A stretch of DNA of 64,000 nucleotides from assembly GCF_030698175.1 (NCBI RefSeq), contig NZ_JAUYNT010000016.1, forward strand, positions 37,709 to 101,708, written 5' to 3'. The translations under genes and the position numbers were made by a program. This document shows positions 30,069-38,358 of the stretch, piece by piece. Position 1 is the stretch's first letter. Each line of letters begins with the position of its first letter. The notes under the pieces are model-generated. The model searched no databases. It was not told where the DNA came from and saw nothing but the letters and a program-made list of their open reading frames with translations. This stretch comes from Pseudomonas sp. (GTDB lineage: Bacteria > Pseudomonadota > Gammaproteobacteria > Pseudomonadales > Pseudomonadaceae).

Positions 30069-31661
30069 TTAACTCAATTTTCGGGGGTGGGCGAAGGTGA
30101 TGCGAAAGCAACTGCCGCCGCTGTCGCGTCTTTGGTAGTCCAGTCGCGCTTGATTGCTTTCGCAGAGTTCGCGCGAGATATACAGGCCCAGGCCGGTGCC
30201 TTTGTTGTCGGTGGTAAAGAAGGGCTCAAAGATACTCTGAAGTTGCTCGACCGGCACGCCGGGCCCGTCGTCGAGCACTTCTAATACCGGCAGGTCGCTG
30301 TCGGTGGCGCGAAACAGCTTTAGCCACACCTGGCTCTGGCTGTGGCGTTGGCCGCTGTAGCGCAGGCCGTTCTGCACCAAATTAGTCAGTACCTGCGTGA
30401 GCTGATGAGGGTCCATGCGGGTTTGCAGGCTGCCGCTACAGGCCTCGAGGTGCAGCATTTGATTGGCTGGGGCGGTGCTGCGGTATTCGCTGGCAAAGCG
30501 ATGCAGCCAGTATTTTAGATCGAGCAATTGCGGCTCTGCTTGGCGGCGGCGCGACAGTTGCAATACGTTCTCGATCACCTGATTCATCCGCCGGGAATGG
30601 TCTTGAATAATTTGCGCCAGGCGTCGATCCGTCGCTGGCAGATGTTCGGACTCTTGTAGCAGCTGCGCCGCATGGCTGATGGCACCAAGCGGGTTGCGGA
30701 TTTCGTGGGCGATGCCGGCGGTCAGGCGCCCCAGTGCGGCCAGCTTAAGTTGCTGCGCTTGCTGGGCGATCTGCGAGATGTCATCGAGAAATACCAGGGT
30801 GTCCAGTTGCTCGCCGCGTTGCAACGGAACGAAGCTCGGTTGCAGCAGTGGGCCGTTACTCAGTGGCTGCAGGCTTCGCGGGCGCAGTGTCGGGTTATGC
30901 CGCCATTGCTGCAGGCTTTTGATCAGTTCGATGCAGTGCGGATCGAGCACCCGTCCTTGCAGTTGCTCGTGCCCAAGCAGGGTGAGCGCGCCGGGGTTGG
31001 CCATCAGTACGCGGTGCTGGTCGTCGAGCAGCAAAATGCCGGTGCGCATGCGCTGTAAAATCAGGCTGTTGAGTGCTTCGAGGTTAGCGACCGCTGTTGC
31101 CCGTTGCGCGGCCAAGGTTTCGCTTTGCTGCAGGCGACGGGTGAGGCCTTGTAAAAACAGCGCAGCGGCAAAGCACAGGGCGCCAAGTGCGCCGGCCTGC
31201 AGGTATTGCCCGCTGGCGGCGGGGCGGCTGATGCTTAGGTAAAACGTCAGGTAGATCATGCCGCTGGCGGCAACTGCCGCAATCAACAGGCCGATGCGGC
31301 CGCGCAGCAAAATATTGGCAATCGCCACCGCCACTATCAGTAAGTTACCGAGCCCGCTGGGACTGCCACCGGCAGAATAGAACAGCGCCGACAGCAGTAA
31401 TACATCGACCAGGGCGATGCTGAATACTTGCAGCACGTTTTTCGGTTTGCGTGCGAGTGCGGCAAATAGCAGATTGCTGCCTAGGTAAGTCCAGCTGACA
31501 TAGCCAAACAGTTTGGCATTAACCAGGTCGAGTACTTGCGCGTCGAGTTCGGCGTAAGTCAGGGCAACCAATGCCAAGCCGATGATGACGCGATACAGGT
31601 GATAGAGCCGCAGTATGCGCAGGCTTTGGTTGTCGCTTAACTCGGGGTGTTCAGTGCTCAC
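30069..31661 (-). CDS. pilS: Membrane sensor kinase PilS
   Basis: The gene encodes 530 residues. Six membrane helices fill about residues 15-175. A PAS-like region follows (RTGILLLDDQHRVLMANPGALTLLG). The kinase core has the H-box AHEIRNPLG (His about 320), N-box NLVQNGLRYS, and ATP-lid LDDGPGVP and GTGLGLYISREL. PilS senses pilin levels in the inner membrane and controls PilR. Its start overlaps the preceding small gene by 11 bases. Confidence 0.97.
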   Translation of the reverse strand: MSTEHPELSDNQSLRILRLYHLYRVIIGLALVALTYAELDAQVLDLVNAKLFGYVSWTYLGSNLLFAALARKPKNVLQVFSIALVDVLLLSALFYSAGGSPSGLGNLLIVAVAIANILLRGRIGLLIAAVAASGMIYLTFYLSISRPAASGQYLQAGALGALCFAAALFLQGLTRRLQQSETLAAQRATAVANLEALNSLILQRMRTGILLLDDQHRVLMANPGALTLLGHEQLQGRVLDPHCIELIKSLQQWRHNPTLRPRSLQPLSNGPLLQPSFVPLQRGEQLDTLVFLDDISQIAQQAQQLKLAALGRLTAGIAHEIRNPLGAISHAAQLLQESEHLPATDRRLAQIIQDHSRRMNQVIENVLQLSRRRQAEPQLLDLKYWLHRFASEYRSTAPANQMLHLEACSGSLQTRMDPHQLTQVLTNLVQNGLRYSGQRHSQSQVWLKLFRATDSDLPVLEVLDDGPGVPVEQLQSIFEPFFTTDNKGTGLGLYISRELCESNQARLDYQRRDSGGSCFRITFAHPRKLS

Positions 31662-31893
31662 TGTGGCGGGGGCCTTGTTGCAGGTGGGCTTGGCTGCAGT
31701 AGCTGCTGGCGCCTGAGGTTAGCGCTAAGTGCTGCGGGATATACAGGCCGCAATGGGCACAGCGCAGCATTGGCTCGCCGCTGGGTTCTGTGGTTTTTGT
31801 GGGCTGTGCGGCCGAGGCTTGCCGGTGACGGTGGCGCCACAACCAAATGAGCGCGCCAATTAGCGCTAGGGTGAGCAGTAGGCGCAGTAACAT
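31651..31893 (-). CDS. Small membrane-anchored zinc-ribbon-like protein (PP0621-like)
   Basis: The gene encodes 80 residues: one N-terminal membrane helix (LLRLLLTLALIGALIWLWRH), a linker, then CAHCGLYIPQHLALTSGASSYC, a pattern of CxxC plus a later Cys and His resembling a treble-clef zinc site. Small proteins of this kind lie just before pilS in pseudomonads. The function is unknown. The 11-base overlap with pilS suggests one transcript, so it may bear on PilS; that is inference. Confidence 0.8.
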   Translation of the reverse strand: MLLRLLLTLALIGALIWLWRHRHRQASAAQPTKTTEPSGEPMLRCAHCGLYIPQHLALTSGASSYCSQAHLQQGPRHSEH

Positions 31894-32015
31894 GAGTGAG
31901 TCTTCTTGAGTGTATGTAGCTCAGTTTAGCCAAGCCGCTGGCGCCAACACAAAGGTTAAAGTGCCGGCTGTGCCTCGATAGTTTTTGACTGTGCGCGAGT
32001 TGTTGCTCGGTAAAT

Positions 32016-32045
32016 AAAAAGGGAAGCCGCTGGCTTCCCTTTTTA
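32016..32045. terminator. Terminator after bamD, usable both ways
   Basis: AAAAAGGGAAGCC, loop GCT, GGCTTCCCTTTTTA, with A and T runs on both sides. It is 17 bases after the bamD stop. Confidence 0.92.
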
Positions 32046-32061
32046 TTGAATTGTTGGCGCT

Positions 32062-33087
32062 TTAGTCGAATACACCAAAGGTCATGTAGCTCCAGGTTGA
32101 GCGGTTTGCGCCATTGGCTTCGGCTTGCTGGTGTTCTTCCTCGGCTTGCTCGTCATCGTCCTGGTTTTGCGGTTGCAGTTCTTCCGGGATTTCGTCGACG
32201 GCGTTTTGGTACTGGCGAATCACGTCCTGACTGGCGCGCGTTTCGCCTGGTGGCAGTGGTGCGTCGTTCTCAAGTAGGCCCAGGGTGGCTTTGCTCAGCC
32301 AGCTGCGGTTGTCGGCTTCAGCTTCGCTCGAGACAAACTGGCCGTCGACCAGATTTGGCGACTCGGGGTAATTGAGCTTCAGCACTTCCAGGCTGGTGGC
32401 TGCAAGGTCGGTTAGGCCCAGGCGTTGGTAGGCTTCAATCATCAGCGCCAAACCGTCGGCGACTGCTGGGGTTTCTTGGAAGTTTTCTATCACGTAACGC
32501 CCGCGGGTGGCGGCGGCGACATAGGCCTGGCGTTTGATGTAGTAGTGGCCAACGTGAATCTCGTAGGCCGCCAGCAGGTTGCGCAGGTAAATCATCCGCT
32601 CTTTGGCGTCGGCCGAGTAACGGCTGTTGGGGTAGCGGCTGGTCAGCTGGGCGAATTCGTTGAACGAGTCGCGGGCCGCGCCCGGATCACGTTTGGTGAC
32701 GTCCAGCGGCAGGAAGCGGGCCATGATGCCGCGGTCCTGCTCAAACGAGGTCAGACCTTTCAAGTAGTAGGCGTAGTCGACGTTCGGGTCTTGCGGGTGC
32801 AGGCGGATAAAGCGCTCGGCGGCTGATTTGGCAGCTTCCGGCTCCATGCTCTTGTAATAGGCGAAGATCAGGTTCAGTTGCGCCTGTTCGGCGTAGCGGC
32901 CGAAGGGGAAGCGTGACTCCAGCGCCTTTAGCTTGCTGACGGCGCTGGCGTAGCTACTGTTGTCCAAGTCGTTCTGCGCTTGCTGGTAGAGCTCGGTCTC
33001 GCTGAGGTTCTCGTCCACGGTATCGCTGGATGAGCACGCGGCGGTGAGTCCGAGAATGGCGATCAGCAGCAGGTGTTTCACTTGCAT
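32062..33087 (-). CDS. bamD: Outer-membrane assembly lipoprotein BamD
   Basis: The gene encodes 341 residues. The signal peptide ends in the lipobox LTAAC (Cys18). TPR-like helices fill about 35-250, including [43 protein letters not shown] and [14 protein letters not shown]. The C-terminal 60 residues are Gln/Glu/Asp-rich and poorly conserved ([19 protein letters not shown]), followed by a short conserved end. It belongs to the Bam complex that inserts outer-membrane beta-barrels. It diverges from rluD. Confidence 0.96.
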   Translation of the reverse strand: MQVKHLLLIAILGLTAACSSSDTVDENLSETELYQQAQNDLDNSSYASAVSKLKALESRFPFGRYAEQAQLNLIFAYYKSMEPEAAKSAAERFIRLHPQDPNVDYAYYLKGLTSFEQDRGIMARFLPLDVTKRDPGAARDSFNEFAQLTSRYPNSRYSADAKERMIYLRNLLAAYEIHVGHYYIKRQAYVAAATRGRYVIENFQETPAVADGLALMIEAYQRLGLTDLAATSLEVLKLNYPESPNLVDGQFVSSEAEADNRSWLSKATLGLLENDAPLPPGETRASQDVIRQYQNAVDEIPEELQPQNQDDDEQAEEEHQQAEANGANRSTWSYMTFGVFD

Positions 33088-33231
33088 GGCGGCTTGCGTC
33101 CCTGTTACGGCTGGCTGTCTTGAGCGCAGTCGTCCTGTTATGATGGGCGTCCCTAAGTGGGGACAAAGTTTTCGTATTTAACCACAAGCGCGCAGCTGAA
33201 ACCAAAAGCTACACGCCCTTCGCAGCAGCCC

Positions 33232-34194
33232 ATGCCTGAAATCATTCAACATAGTGCAGAAATCCCGTCCGATTTAGGCGGCCAGCGTCTCGATCAAGTT
33301 GCCGCGCAACTGTTCGATGAGTATTCGCGTTCGCGCCTGAGCGTCTGGATCAAAGATGGCCACTTGACTGTTGACGGCGCCGTGGTGCGTCCACGCGACA
33401 TCGTCCATGGCGGCTCGGTGCTGGTGTTAAACGCCGAGCAAGAAGCCCAGGGCGAGTGGATTGCCCAAGACATCGCGCTGGATATCGTTTACGAAGATGA
33501 CCAGATTCTGGTGCTCAACAAGCCGGCTGGCTTGGTGGTGCATCCGGCGGTCGGTCATGCCGATGGCACCTTGCTGAATGCCTTGCTGCACCATGTGCCG
33601 GATCTGGTCAATGTGCCGCGCGCAGGCATCGTTCATCGTCTGGACAAGGACACCACCGGCTTGATGGTGGTGGCCAAGACCCTGCAAGCGCAGACCAAGC
33701 TGGTCGATCAGCTGCAAAAACGTTCGGTCAGCCGCATCTATGAGGCCATTGTTATCGGCGTGATTACCGCTGGCGGCAAGATCAACGCGCCTATCGGTCG
33801 CCATGGTCAGCAGCGCCAGCGCATGGCGGTGATGGAGGGCGGTAAAGCGGCGGTCAGTCACTACCGCGTGCTGGAGCGTTTTCGTCTGCACACCCATACG
33901 CGGGTCAAACTGGAGACTGGCCGTACTCACCAGATCCGTGTGCACATGTCGCACATCAACTTCCCGTTGGTGGGTGACCCGGCTTACGGTGGTCGTTTTC
34001 GCATTCCGCCGGCGGCCAGCCAGACGCTGGTGCAGTCGCTCAAAGACTTTCCGCGCCAAGCGCTGCATGCGCGCTTCCTTGAGCTTGATCATCCGACCAC
34101 CGGTGTGCGGATGAAATGGCAGGCGCCGTTGCCGGATGACTTCGTTTGGTTGCTGACGCTGCTGCGTCAGGATCGCGAAGCCTTTATTGGCTGA
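33232..34194 (+). CDS. rluD: 23S rRNA pseudouridine synthase RluD
   Basis: The gene encodes 320 residues. An S4 RNA-binding domain (about 16-75) precedes the RluA-type catalytic domain with HRLDKDTTG (135-143; catalytic Asp138). Further conserved parts are KLETGRTHQIRVH and LVGDPAYGG. It modifies uridines 1911, 1915 and 1917 of 23S rRNA in E. coli. The ATG at 33232 gives the normal length; a 25-residue upstream extension from 33157 is unlike the family. The ribosome site is weak. It is followed 13 bases later by pgeF, usually cotranscribed. Confidence 0.96.
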   Translation: MPEIIQHSAEIPSDLGGQRLDQVAAQLFDEYSRSRLSVWIKDGHLTVDGAVVRPRDIVHGGSVLVLNAEQEAQGEWIAQDIALDIVYEDDQILVLNKPAGLVVHPAVGHADGTLLNALLHHVPDLVNVPRAGIVHRLDKDTTGLMVVAKTLQAQTKLVDQLQKRSVSRIYEAIVIGVITAGGKINAPIGRHGQQRQRMAVMEGGKAAVSHYRVLERFRLHTHTRVKLETGRTHQIRVHMSHINFPLVGDPAYGGRFRIPPAASQTLVQSLKDFPRQALHARFLELDHPTTGVRMKWQAPLPDDFVWLLTLLRQDREAFIG

Positions 34195-34207
34195 TCGGCG
34201 TTTATTG

Positions 34208-34942
34208 ATGAATAGCTGGCCGGCCGATTGGCTGCTGCCCGATTGGCCGGCGCCGGCGCGGGTTCGGGGTTGCGTGACGACCCGCGCCGGCGGTGTCAGT
34301 CGGTCACCCTTCGATAGTTTTAACCTCGGCGACCATGTCGAGGATGACTCCCTCTCGGTATTCGCCAATCGCCAGCGCCTGCAGGCCGCGCTTGGCTGCG
34401 CGCCTGCCTGGTTGCGCCAAGTGCATGGCGTGCAGGTGGCGGCGGCAGATCCCAGGCAAATACTTGAGGCAGACGCCAGTTACACGGCCGAGGTCGGCGT
34501 TGCCTGTGCGGTGCTGACCGCCGACTGCTTGCCGGTGCTGTTCTGTGACCGTGCCGGCACTCGCGTAGCAGCGGCGCACGCGGGCTGGCGCGGCTTGGCC
34601 GGCGGGGTGCTGGAAGCCACGGTGCAGGCCATGGCGCTGCAGCCTGAGCAGTTGCTGGCCTGGCTGGGGCCGGCCATTGGTCCAGCGGCGTTTGAGGTCG
34701 GCGCCGAGGTGCGCGAGGCCTTTGTCTCAAAGCATCCGCAGGCAGACGCAGCCTTTGTGCCTAGCCTTAATTGCGGGCGCTTTATGGCGGATATCTACGC
34801 CTTGGCGCGCATTCGCCTGGCAGCCTGCGGTGTAGCGGCGGTGTACGGCGGCGGTTTCTGCACGGTCAGCGATCCGCGCTTTTATTCTTACCGGCGTGCC
34901 GCGCGCACGGGTCGTTTTGCTTCGCTGGTCTGGCTGGTGTAG
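34208..34942 (+). CDS. pgeF: Peptidoglycan editing factor / purine nucleoside phosphorylase family protein
   Basis: The gene encodes 244 residues of the YfiH/DUF152 family. Zinc ligands are expected in RQVHG (His), TADCLPVLFCD (Cys) and AAHAGWRGL (His), and all three stretches are present. Members act on purine nucleosides, and the E. coli protein prevents misincorporation into peptidoglycan precursors. The ATG at 34208 is chosen over a TTG at 34187 that overlaps the rluD stop. It is the second gene of the rluD unit. Confidence 0.93.
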   Translation: MNSWPADWLLPDWPAPARVRGCVTTRAGGVSRSPFDSFNLGDHVEDDSLSVFANRQRLQAALGCAPAWLRQVHGVQVAAADPRQILEADASYTAEVGVACAVLTADCLPVLFCDRAGTRVAAAHAGWRGLAGGVLEATVQAMALQPEQLLAWLGPAIGPAAFEVGAEVREAFVSKHPQADAAFVPSLNCGRFMADIYALARIRLAACGVAAVYGGGFCTVSDPRFYSYRRAARTGRFASLVWLV

Positions 34943-35007
34943 TCCGCTCGAGTTGCGCCCATCTTCGTTCGCCGCGCTGGTAACTGACCTATATCAAGGT
35001 CGTCGGG

Positions 35008-35035
35008 CTTGAATCGCCCAGAATTATCCTCATCT
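35008..35035 (+). promoter_or_regulatory. Sigma-32 (RpoH) promoter of clpB
   Basis: CTTGAA at 35008-35013 and CCTCATCT at 35028-35035 are separated by 14 bases, close to the RpoH consensus CTTGAA-N14-CCCCATnT. It lies about 70 bases before clpB, as expected for a heat-shock gene. Confidence 0.75.
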
Positions 35036-35103
35036 AGACTGTTATACCAACAGGTTTTTAGCGCGCCTCGCGCCAGCCTGCTCGCAGACAAAGGATGATA
35101 GTT

Positions 35104-37668
35104 ATGCGCATCGATCGTTTAACCAGCAAGTTGCAACTGGCACTGTCAGATGCCCAGTCCATGGCGGTTGGGCTCGATCACGGGGCGGTCGAGCCGCTGC
35201 ATCTACTGCAAGCCTTGCTGGAGCAGCAAGGCGGCTCAATCAAGCCGCTGCTGATGCAAGTGGGTTTTGATGTAGCCGGCCTGCGTCAGGCGCTGAGCAA
35301 AGAGCTCGACAAGCTGCCGAAAATCCAGAGCCCGACTGGCGACGTGAATCTGTCGCAGGATTTGGCTCGTTTACTTAATCAGGCCGATCGCCTGTCGCAG
35401 CAAAAGGGCGATCAGTTTATCTCCAGCGAGTTGGTCCTGCTGGCCGCCTTGGATGACGGCACCAAGCTGGGCAAGTTATTGCTGGCTCAGGGCGTGTCGA
35501 AAAAAGCCTTGGAGAACGCGGTGAATAACCTGCGCGGTGGCGATGCGGTAAATGACCCGAACGCCGAAGAGTCGCGGCAGGCGCTGGATAAATACACCGT
35601 CGACCTGACCAAAAAAGCCGAGGAGGGCAAGCTCGATCCGGTGATTGGCCGTGACGATGAGATTCGCCGCACCATTCAAGTGTTGCAGCGCCGGACCAAA
35701 AACAATCCGGTGTTGATCGGCGAGCCAGGCGTGGGCAAGACCGCCATCGTTGAAGGTTTGGCCCAGCGCATTATCAATGGCGAGGTGCCGGATGGCCTGC
35801 GTGACAAGCGCGTGCTGTCCCTGGACATGGGCGCGCTGATTGCCGGGGCGAAATTTCGTGGTGAGTTCGAGGAGCGCTTAAAAGCGGTGCTCAACGAGCT
35901 GGGCAAGCAGGAAGGTCGGGTCATCTTGTTTATTGATGAGCTGCACACCATGGTCGGCGCCGGCAAAGCCGATGGCGCCATGGATGCCGGCAATATGCTC
36001 AAGCCGGCGCTGGCGCGCGGCGAGTTGCATTGCGTCGGCGCCACCACCCTCAATGAGTATCGCCAGTACATCGAGAAGGACGCGGCGCTGGAACGGCGCT
36101 TCCAGAAGGTGCAGGTGGATGAGCCGAGCGAAGAAGACACCATAGCCATTTTGCGCGGCCTGAAAGAGCGTTACGAGGTACATCACAAGGTGGCGATCAC
36201 CGATGGCGCCATCATTGCTGCGGCCAAACTCAGTCATCGTTACATCACCGATCGGCAATTGCCGGACAAGGCCATCGACCTGATCGACGAGGCCGCCAGC
36301 CGCATCCGCATGGAGATCGATTCCAAGCCTGAGGTGCTTGATCGCCTGGAGCGGCGTTTGATTCAGCTCAAAGTTGAGTGCGCGGCGCTGAACAAAGAAG
36401 ATGACGAGGCGGCGCTCAAGCGCCTAGAGAAACTCAAGGAAGACATCGCCCGCTTGGAGCGTGAATACGCCGACCTGGAGGAGATCTGGAAGGCCGAAAA
36501 AGCCGAAGTGCAGGGCTCGGCGCAAATCCAGCAGCGCATCGAGCAATCGCGCCAAGAGTTTGAAACCGCGCGGCGCAAGGGGGATCTGGAGCGCATGGCG
36601 AAGCTGCAGTACGAGACCATTCCCGACCTTGAACGCAGCCTGCAGATGGTCGACCAGCACGGCAAGGCCGAGAACCAACTGTTGCGCAGCAAGGTGACCG
36701 AAGAAGAGATCGCCGAAGTGGTCTCCAAGTGGACCGGCATTCCGGTGGCGAAAATGCTCGAAGGCGAGCGCGACAAGTTACTGAAGATGGAAAGCCTGCT
36801 GCATCAGCGGGTGATAGGTCAGGACGAAGCCGTGCTGGCCGTTTCTAACGCGGTACGCCGTTCGCGGGCGGGGTTGTCCGATCCGGATCGGCCGAGTGGC
36901 TCGTTCCTGTTTCTCGGCCCCACGGGTGTGGGTAAAACCGAGCTGTGCAAAGCGCTGGCTGAGTTTTTGTTTGATACCACCGAAGCGATGGTGCGTATCG
37001 ATATGTCCGAGTTTATGGAGAAGCATTCGGTCGCCCGCTTGATTGGCGCACCGCCGGGTTATGTCGGTTATGAAGAGGGTGGTTATTTGACCGAGGCAGT
37101 GCGCCGCAAGCCTTACTCGGTGGTGTTGCTGGATGAAGTGGAGAAGGCTCATCCGGATGTGTTTAACGTGCTGCTGCAGGTGCTGGAAGATGGCCGGTTA
37201 ACCGACAGTCACGGGCGCACGGTGGATTTTCGCAATAGCGTGATAGTGATGACCTCCAATTTGGGTTCGGCGCAGATTCAGGAGTTGGTCGGTGATCACG
37301 AAGCGCAGCGCGCGGCGGTAATGGATGCGGTGAGCGTGCATTTTCGCCCGGAGTTCATCAACCGTATTGACGAAGTGGTGGTGTTCGAGCCTCTGGCCCG
37401 TGAGCAAATTGCTGGTATTGCGCAAATTCAGCTTGGCCGTCTGCGCCAGCGCTTGGCGGAGCGCGAGCTGAATCTGCAGTTGAGTGACGAGGCGCTGGAT
37501 AAGCTGATTGCCGTGGGCTACGACCCGGTTTACGGTGCGCGGCCATTAAAACGGGCGATTCAGCGCTGGATCGAAAATCCGCTGGCGCAGCTGATCCTGG
37601 CGGGCAAGTTTGCTCCGGGCAGCCAGGTTGTGGGGCGCGTGGAGGGCGATGTCATCGTCTTTAATTGA
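35104..37668 (+). CDS. clpB: ClpB protein disaggregase
   Basis: The gene encodes 854 residues, the standard length. The Clp N domain occupies about 1-145. The first AAA+ domain has GEPGVGKT and the second GPTGVGKT as Walker A motifs. A coiled-coil middle domain (about 410-525) is rich in Glu/Arg/Lys heptads. With DnaK it rescues aggregated proteins in the cytoplasm. I choose the ATG at 35104, with AAGGA 8 bases upstream; the ATG at 35095 lies on that site. It has a sigma-32 promoter and is followed by a strong terminator. Confidence 0.98.
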   Translation: MRIDRLTSKLQLALSDAQSMAVGLDHGAVEPLHLLQALLEQQGGSIKPLLMQVGFDVAGLRQALSKELDKLPKIQSPTGDVNLSQDLARLLNQADRLSQQKGDQFISSELVLLAALDDGTKLGKLLLAQGVSKKALENAVNNLRGGDAVNDPNAEESRQALDKYTVDLTKKAEEGKLDPVIGRDDEIRRTIQVLQRRTKNNPVLIGEPGVGKTAIVEGLAQRIINGEVPDGLRDKRVLSLDMGALIAGAKFRGEFEERLKAVLNELGKQEGRVILFIDELHTMVGAGKADGAMDAGNMLKPALARGELHCVGATTLNEYRQYIEKDAALERRFQKVQVDEPSEEDTIAILRGLKERYEVHHKVAITDGAIIAAAKLSHRYITDRQLPDKAIDLIDEAASRIRMEIDSKPEVLDRLERRLIQLKVECAALNKEDDEAALKRLEKLKEDIARLEREYADLEEIWKAEKAEVQGSAQIQQRIEQSRQEFETARRKGDLERMAKLQYETIPDLERSLQMVDQHGKAENQLLRSKVTEEEIAEVVSKWTGIPVAKMLEGERDKLLKMESLLHQRVIGQDEAVLAVSNAVRRSRAGLSDPDRPSGSFLFLGPTGVGKTELCKALAEFLFDTTEAMVRIDMSEFMEKHSVARLIGAPPGYVGYEEGGYLTEAVRRKPYSVVLLDEVEKAHPDVFNVLLQVLEDGRLTDSHGRTVDFRNSVIVMTSNLGSAQIQELVGDHEAQRAAVMDAVSVHFRPEFINRIDEVVVFEPLAREQIAGIAQIQLGRLRQRLAERELNLQLSDEALDKLIAVGYDPVYGARPLKRAIQRWIENPLAQLILAGKFAPGSQVVGRVEGDVIVFN

Positions 37669-37683
37669 GTTGCGGCATAAATG

Positions 37684-37709
37684 AAAAGGCCCGCGGTGCG
37701 GGCTTTTTT
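37684..37709 (+). terminator. Terminator of clpB
   Basis: AAAAGGCCCGC, loop GGT, GCGGGC then TTTTTT, 16 bases after the stop. Confidence 0.92.
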
Positions 37710-37723
37710 GTGGGTTTTGATAT

Positions 37724-38016
37724 GACTCTGTCCCAGTTATGCGTTGCGAGGGACCTAAATTGTCGCGAGAGGGAATTAGCCTTGATGCCTGTGCTGCCTG
37801 CACCGGCCAATCGCGGATAAATCCGCTCCTACAGGTTGGCCAGCCGATGAAATTATTGCAGGTGCTGGGTTTGTGTAGGAGCGGATTCATCCGCGAAGCG
37901 AGCGCGAGCACACTGGCAATCCTGCAGGGCCACAACCGTTCTTTTTCCCATATTCATCTGGGTCACGAACCAGGCTACGGGACTTGCGCGTTGCAATACG
38001 TAACAGGGACATCGCC
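37724..38016. repeat. Degenerate inverted-repeat element enclosing two REP units
   Basis: The 24-base ends at 37724-37747 and 37993-38016 are inverted copies matching at about 17 of 24 positions (outer core TGTCCC.GTTA.G..TTGC). They match the ends of the better-preserved element at 53791-54055. Inside lie two REP units in opposite orientation, near 37806-37832 and 37872-37896 (GTAGGAGCGGAT..ATCCGCG). The element fills the gap between clpB and the PilZ gene stop. I see no gene in it. No clear target duplication is left. Confidence 0.6.
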
Positions 38017-38349
38017 TTAAATATGCTCTAAAAGTATCGTCAGTGCTGCGGCCTGATCATCGGCTAGATCGATAATGTGAAAGCCGCTCCAGCAGTGTTG
38101 GCCGTTGGCGCCGGGGCGGCTCCATAGGCAGTCGGCGCCTAGGCGAATTTCGCGGATGTCGTCTACTGGGTGGGCGCATACCAGACGCAAGTCCCACACC
38201 GAGTCGGCGCTCACGGCGGCCTCGCTGAACAGCATAAAGCCGTCATTGGTTAGGTCGACTACGCGACCGAGGCTTTCCCCGCTATTCAGGTCGAAGACTT
38301 CCAGCTGCAGCTCGGCATGATGACGGCTGCGCTGACGACGATCATCCAT
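38017..38349 (-). CDS. PilZ-domain protein (putative c-di-GMP receptor)
   Basis: The gene encodes 110 residues. The opening DDRRQRSRHH fits the Arg-rich RxxxR entry of PilZ domains, and VVDLTNDGFMLFS matches the (D/N)xSxxG strand region with Thr-Asn-Asp-Gly, a slight departure. It then has CLWSRPGANGQHCWSGFHIIDL. c-di-GMP binding is likely but not certain. The ATG at 38349 stands 5 bases after GGAG; a GTG at 38355 overlaps the site. It follows the DUF1631 gene by 9 bases, so both form an operon and probably share a task. Confidence 0.85.
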   Translation of the reverse strand: MDDRRQRSRHHAELQLEVFDLNSGESLGRVVDLTNDGFMLFSEAAVSADSVWDLRLVCAHPVDDIREIRLGADCLWSRPGANGQHCWSGFHIIDLADDQAAALTILLEHI

Positions 38350-38358
38350 GGGCACTCC

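Noticed and set aside
33157..33231. Longer rluD start
   Set aside because: The added residues are not part of the family, and MPEIIQHSAEIP at 33232 gives the normal length.
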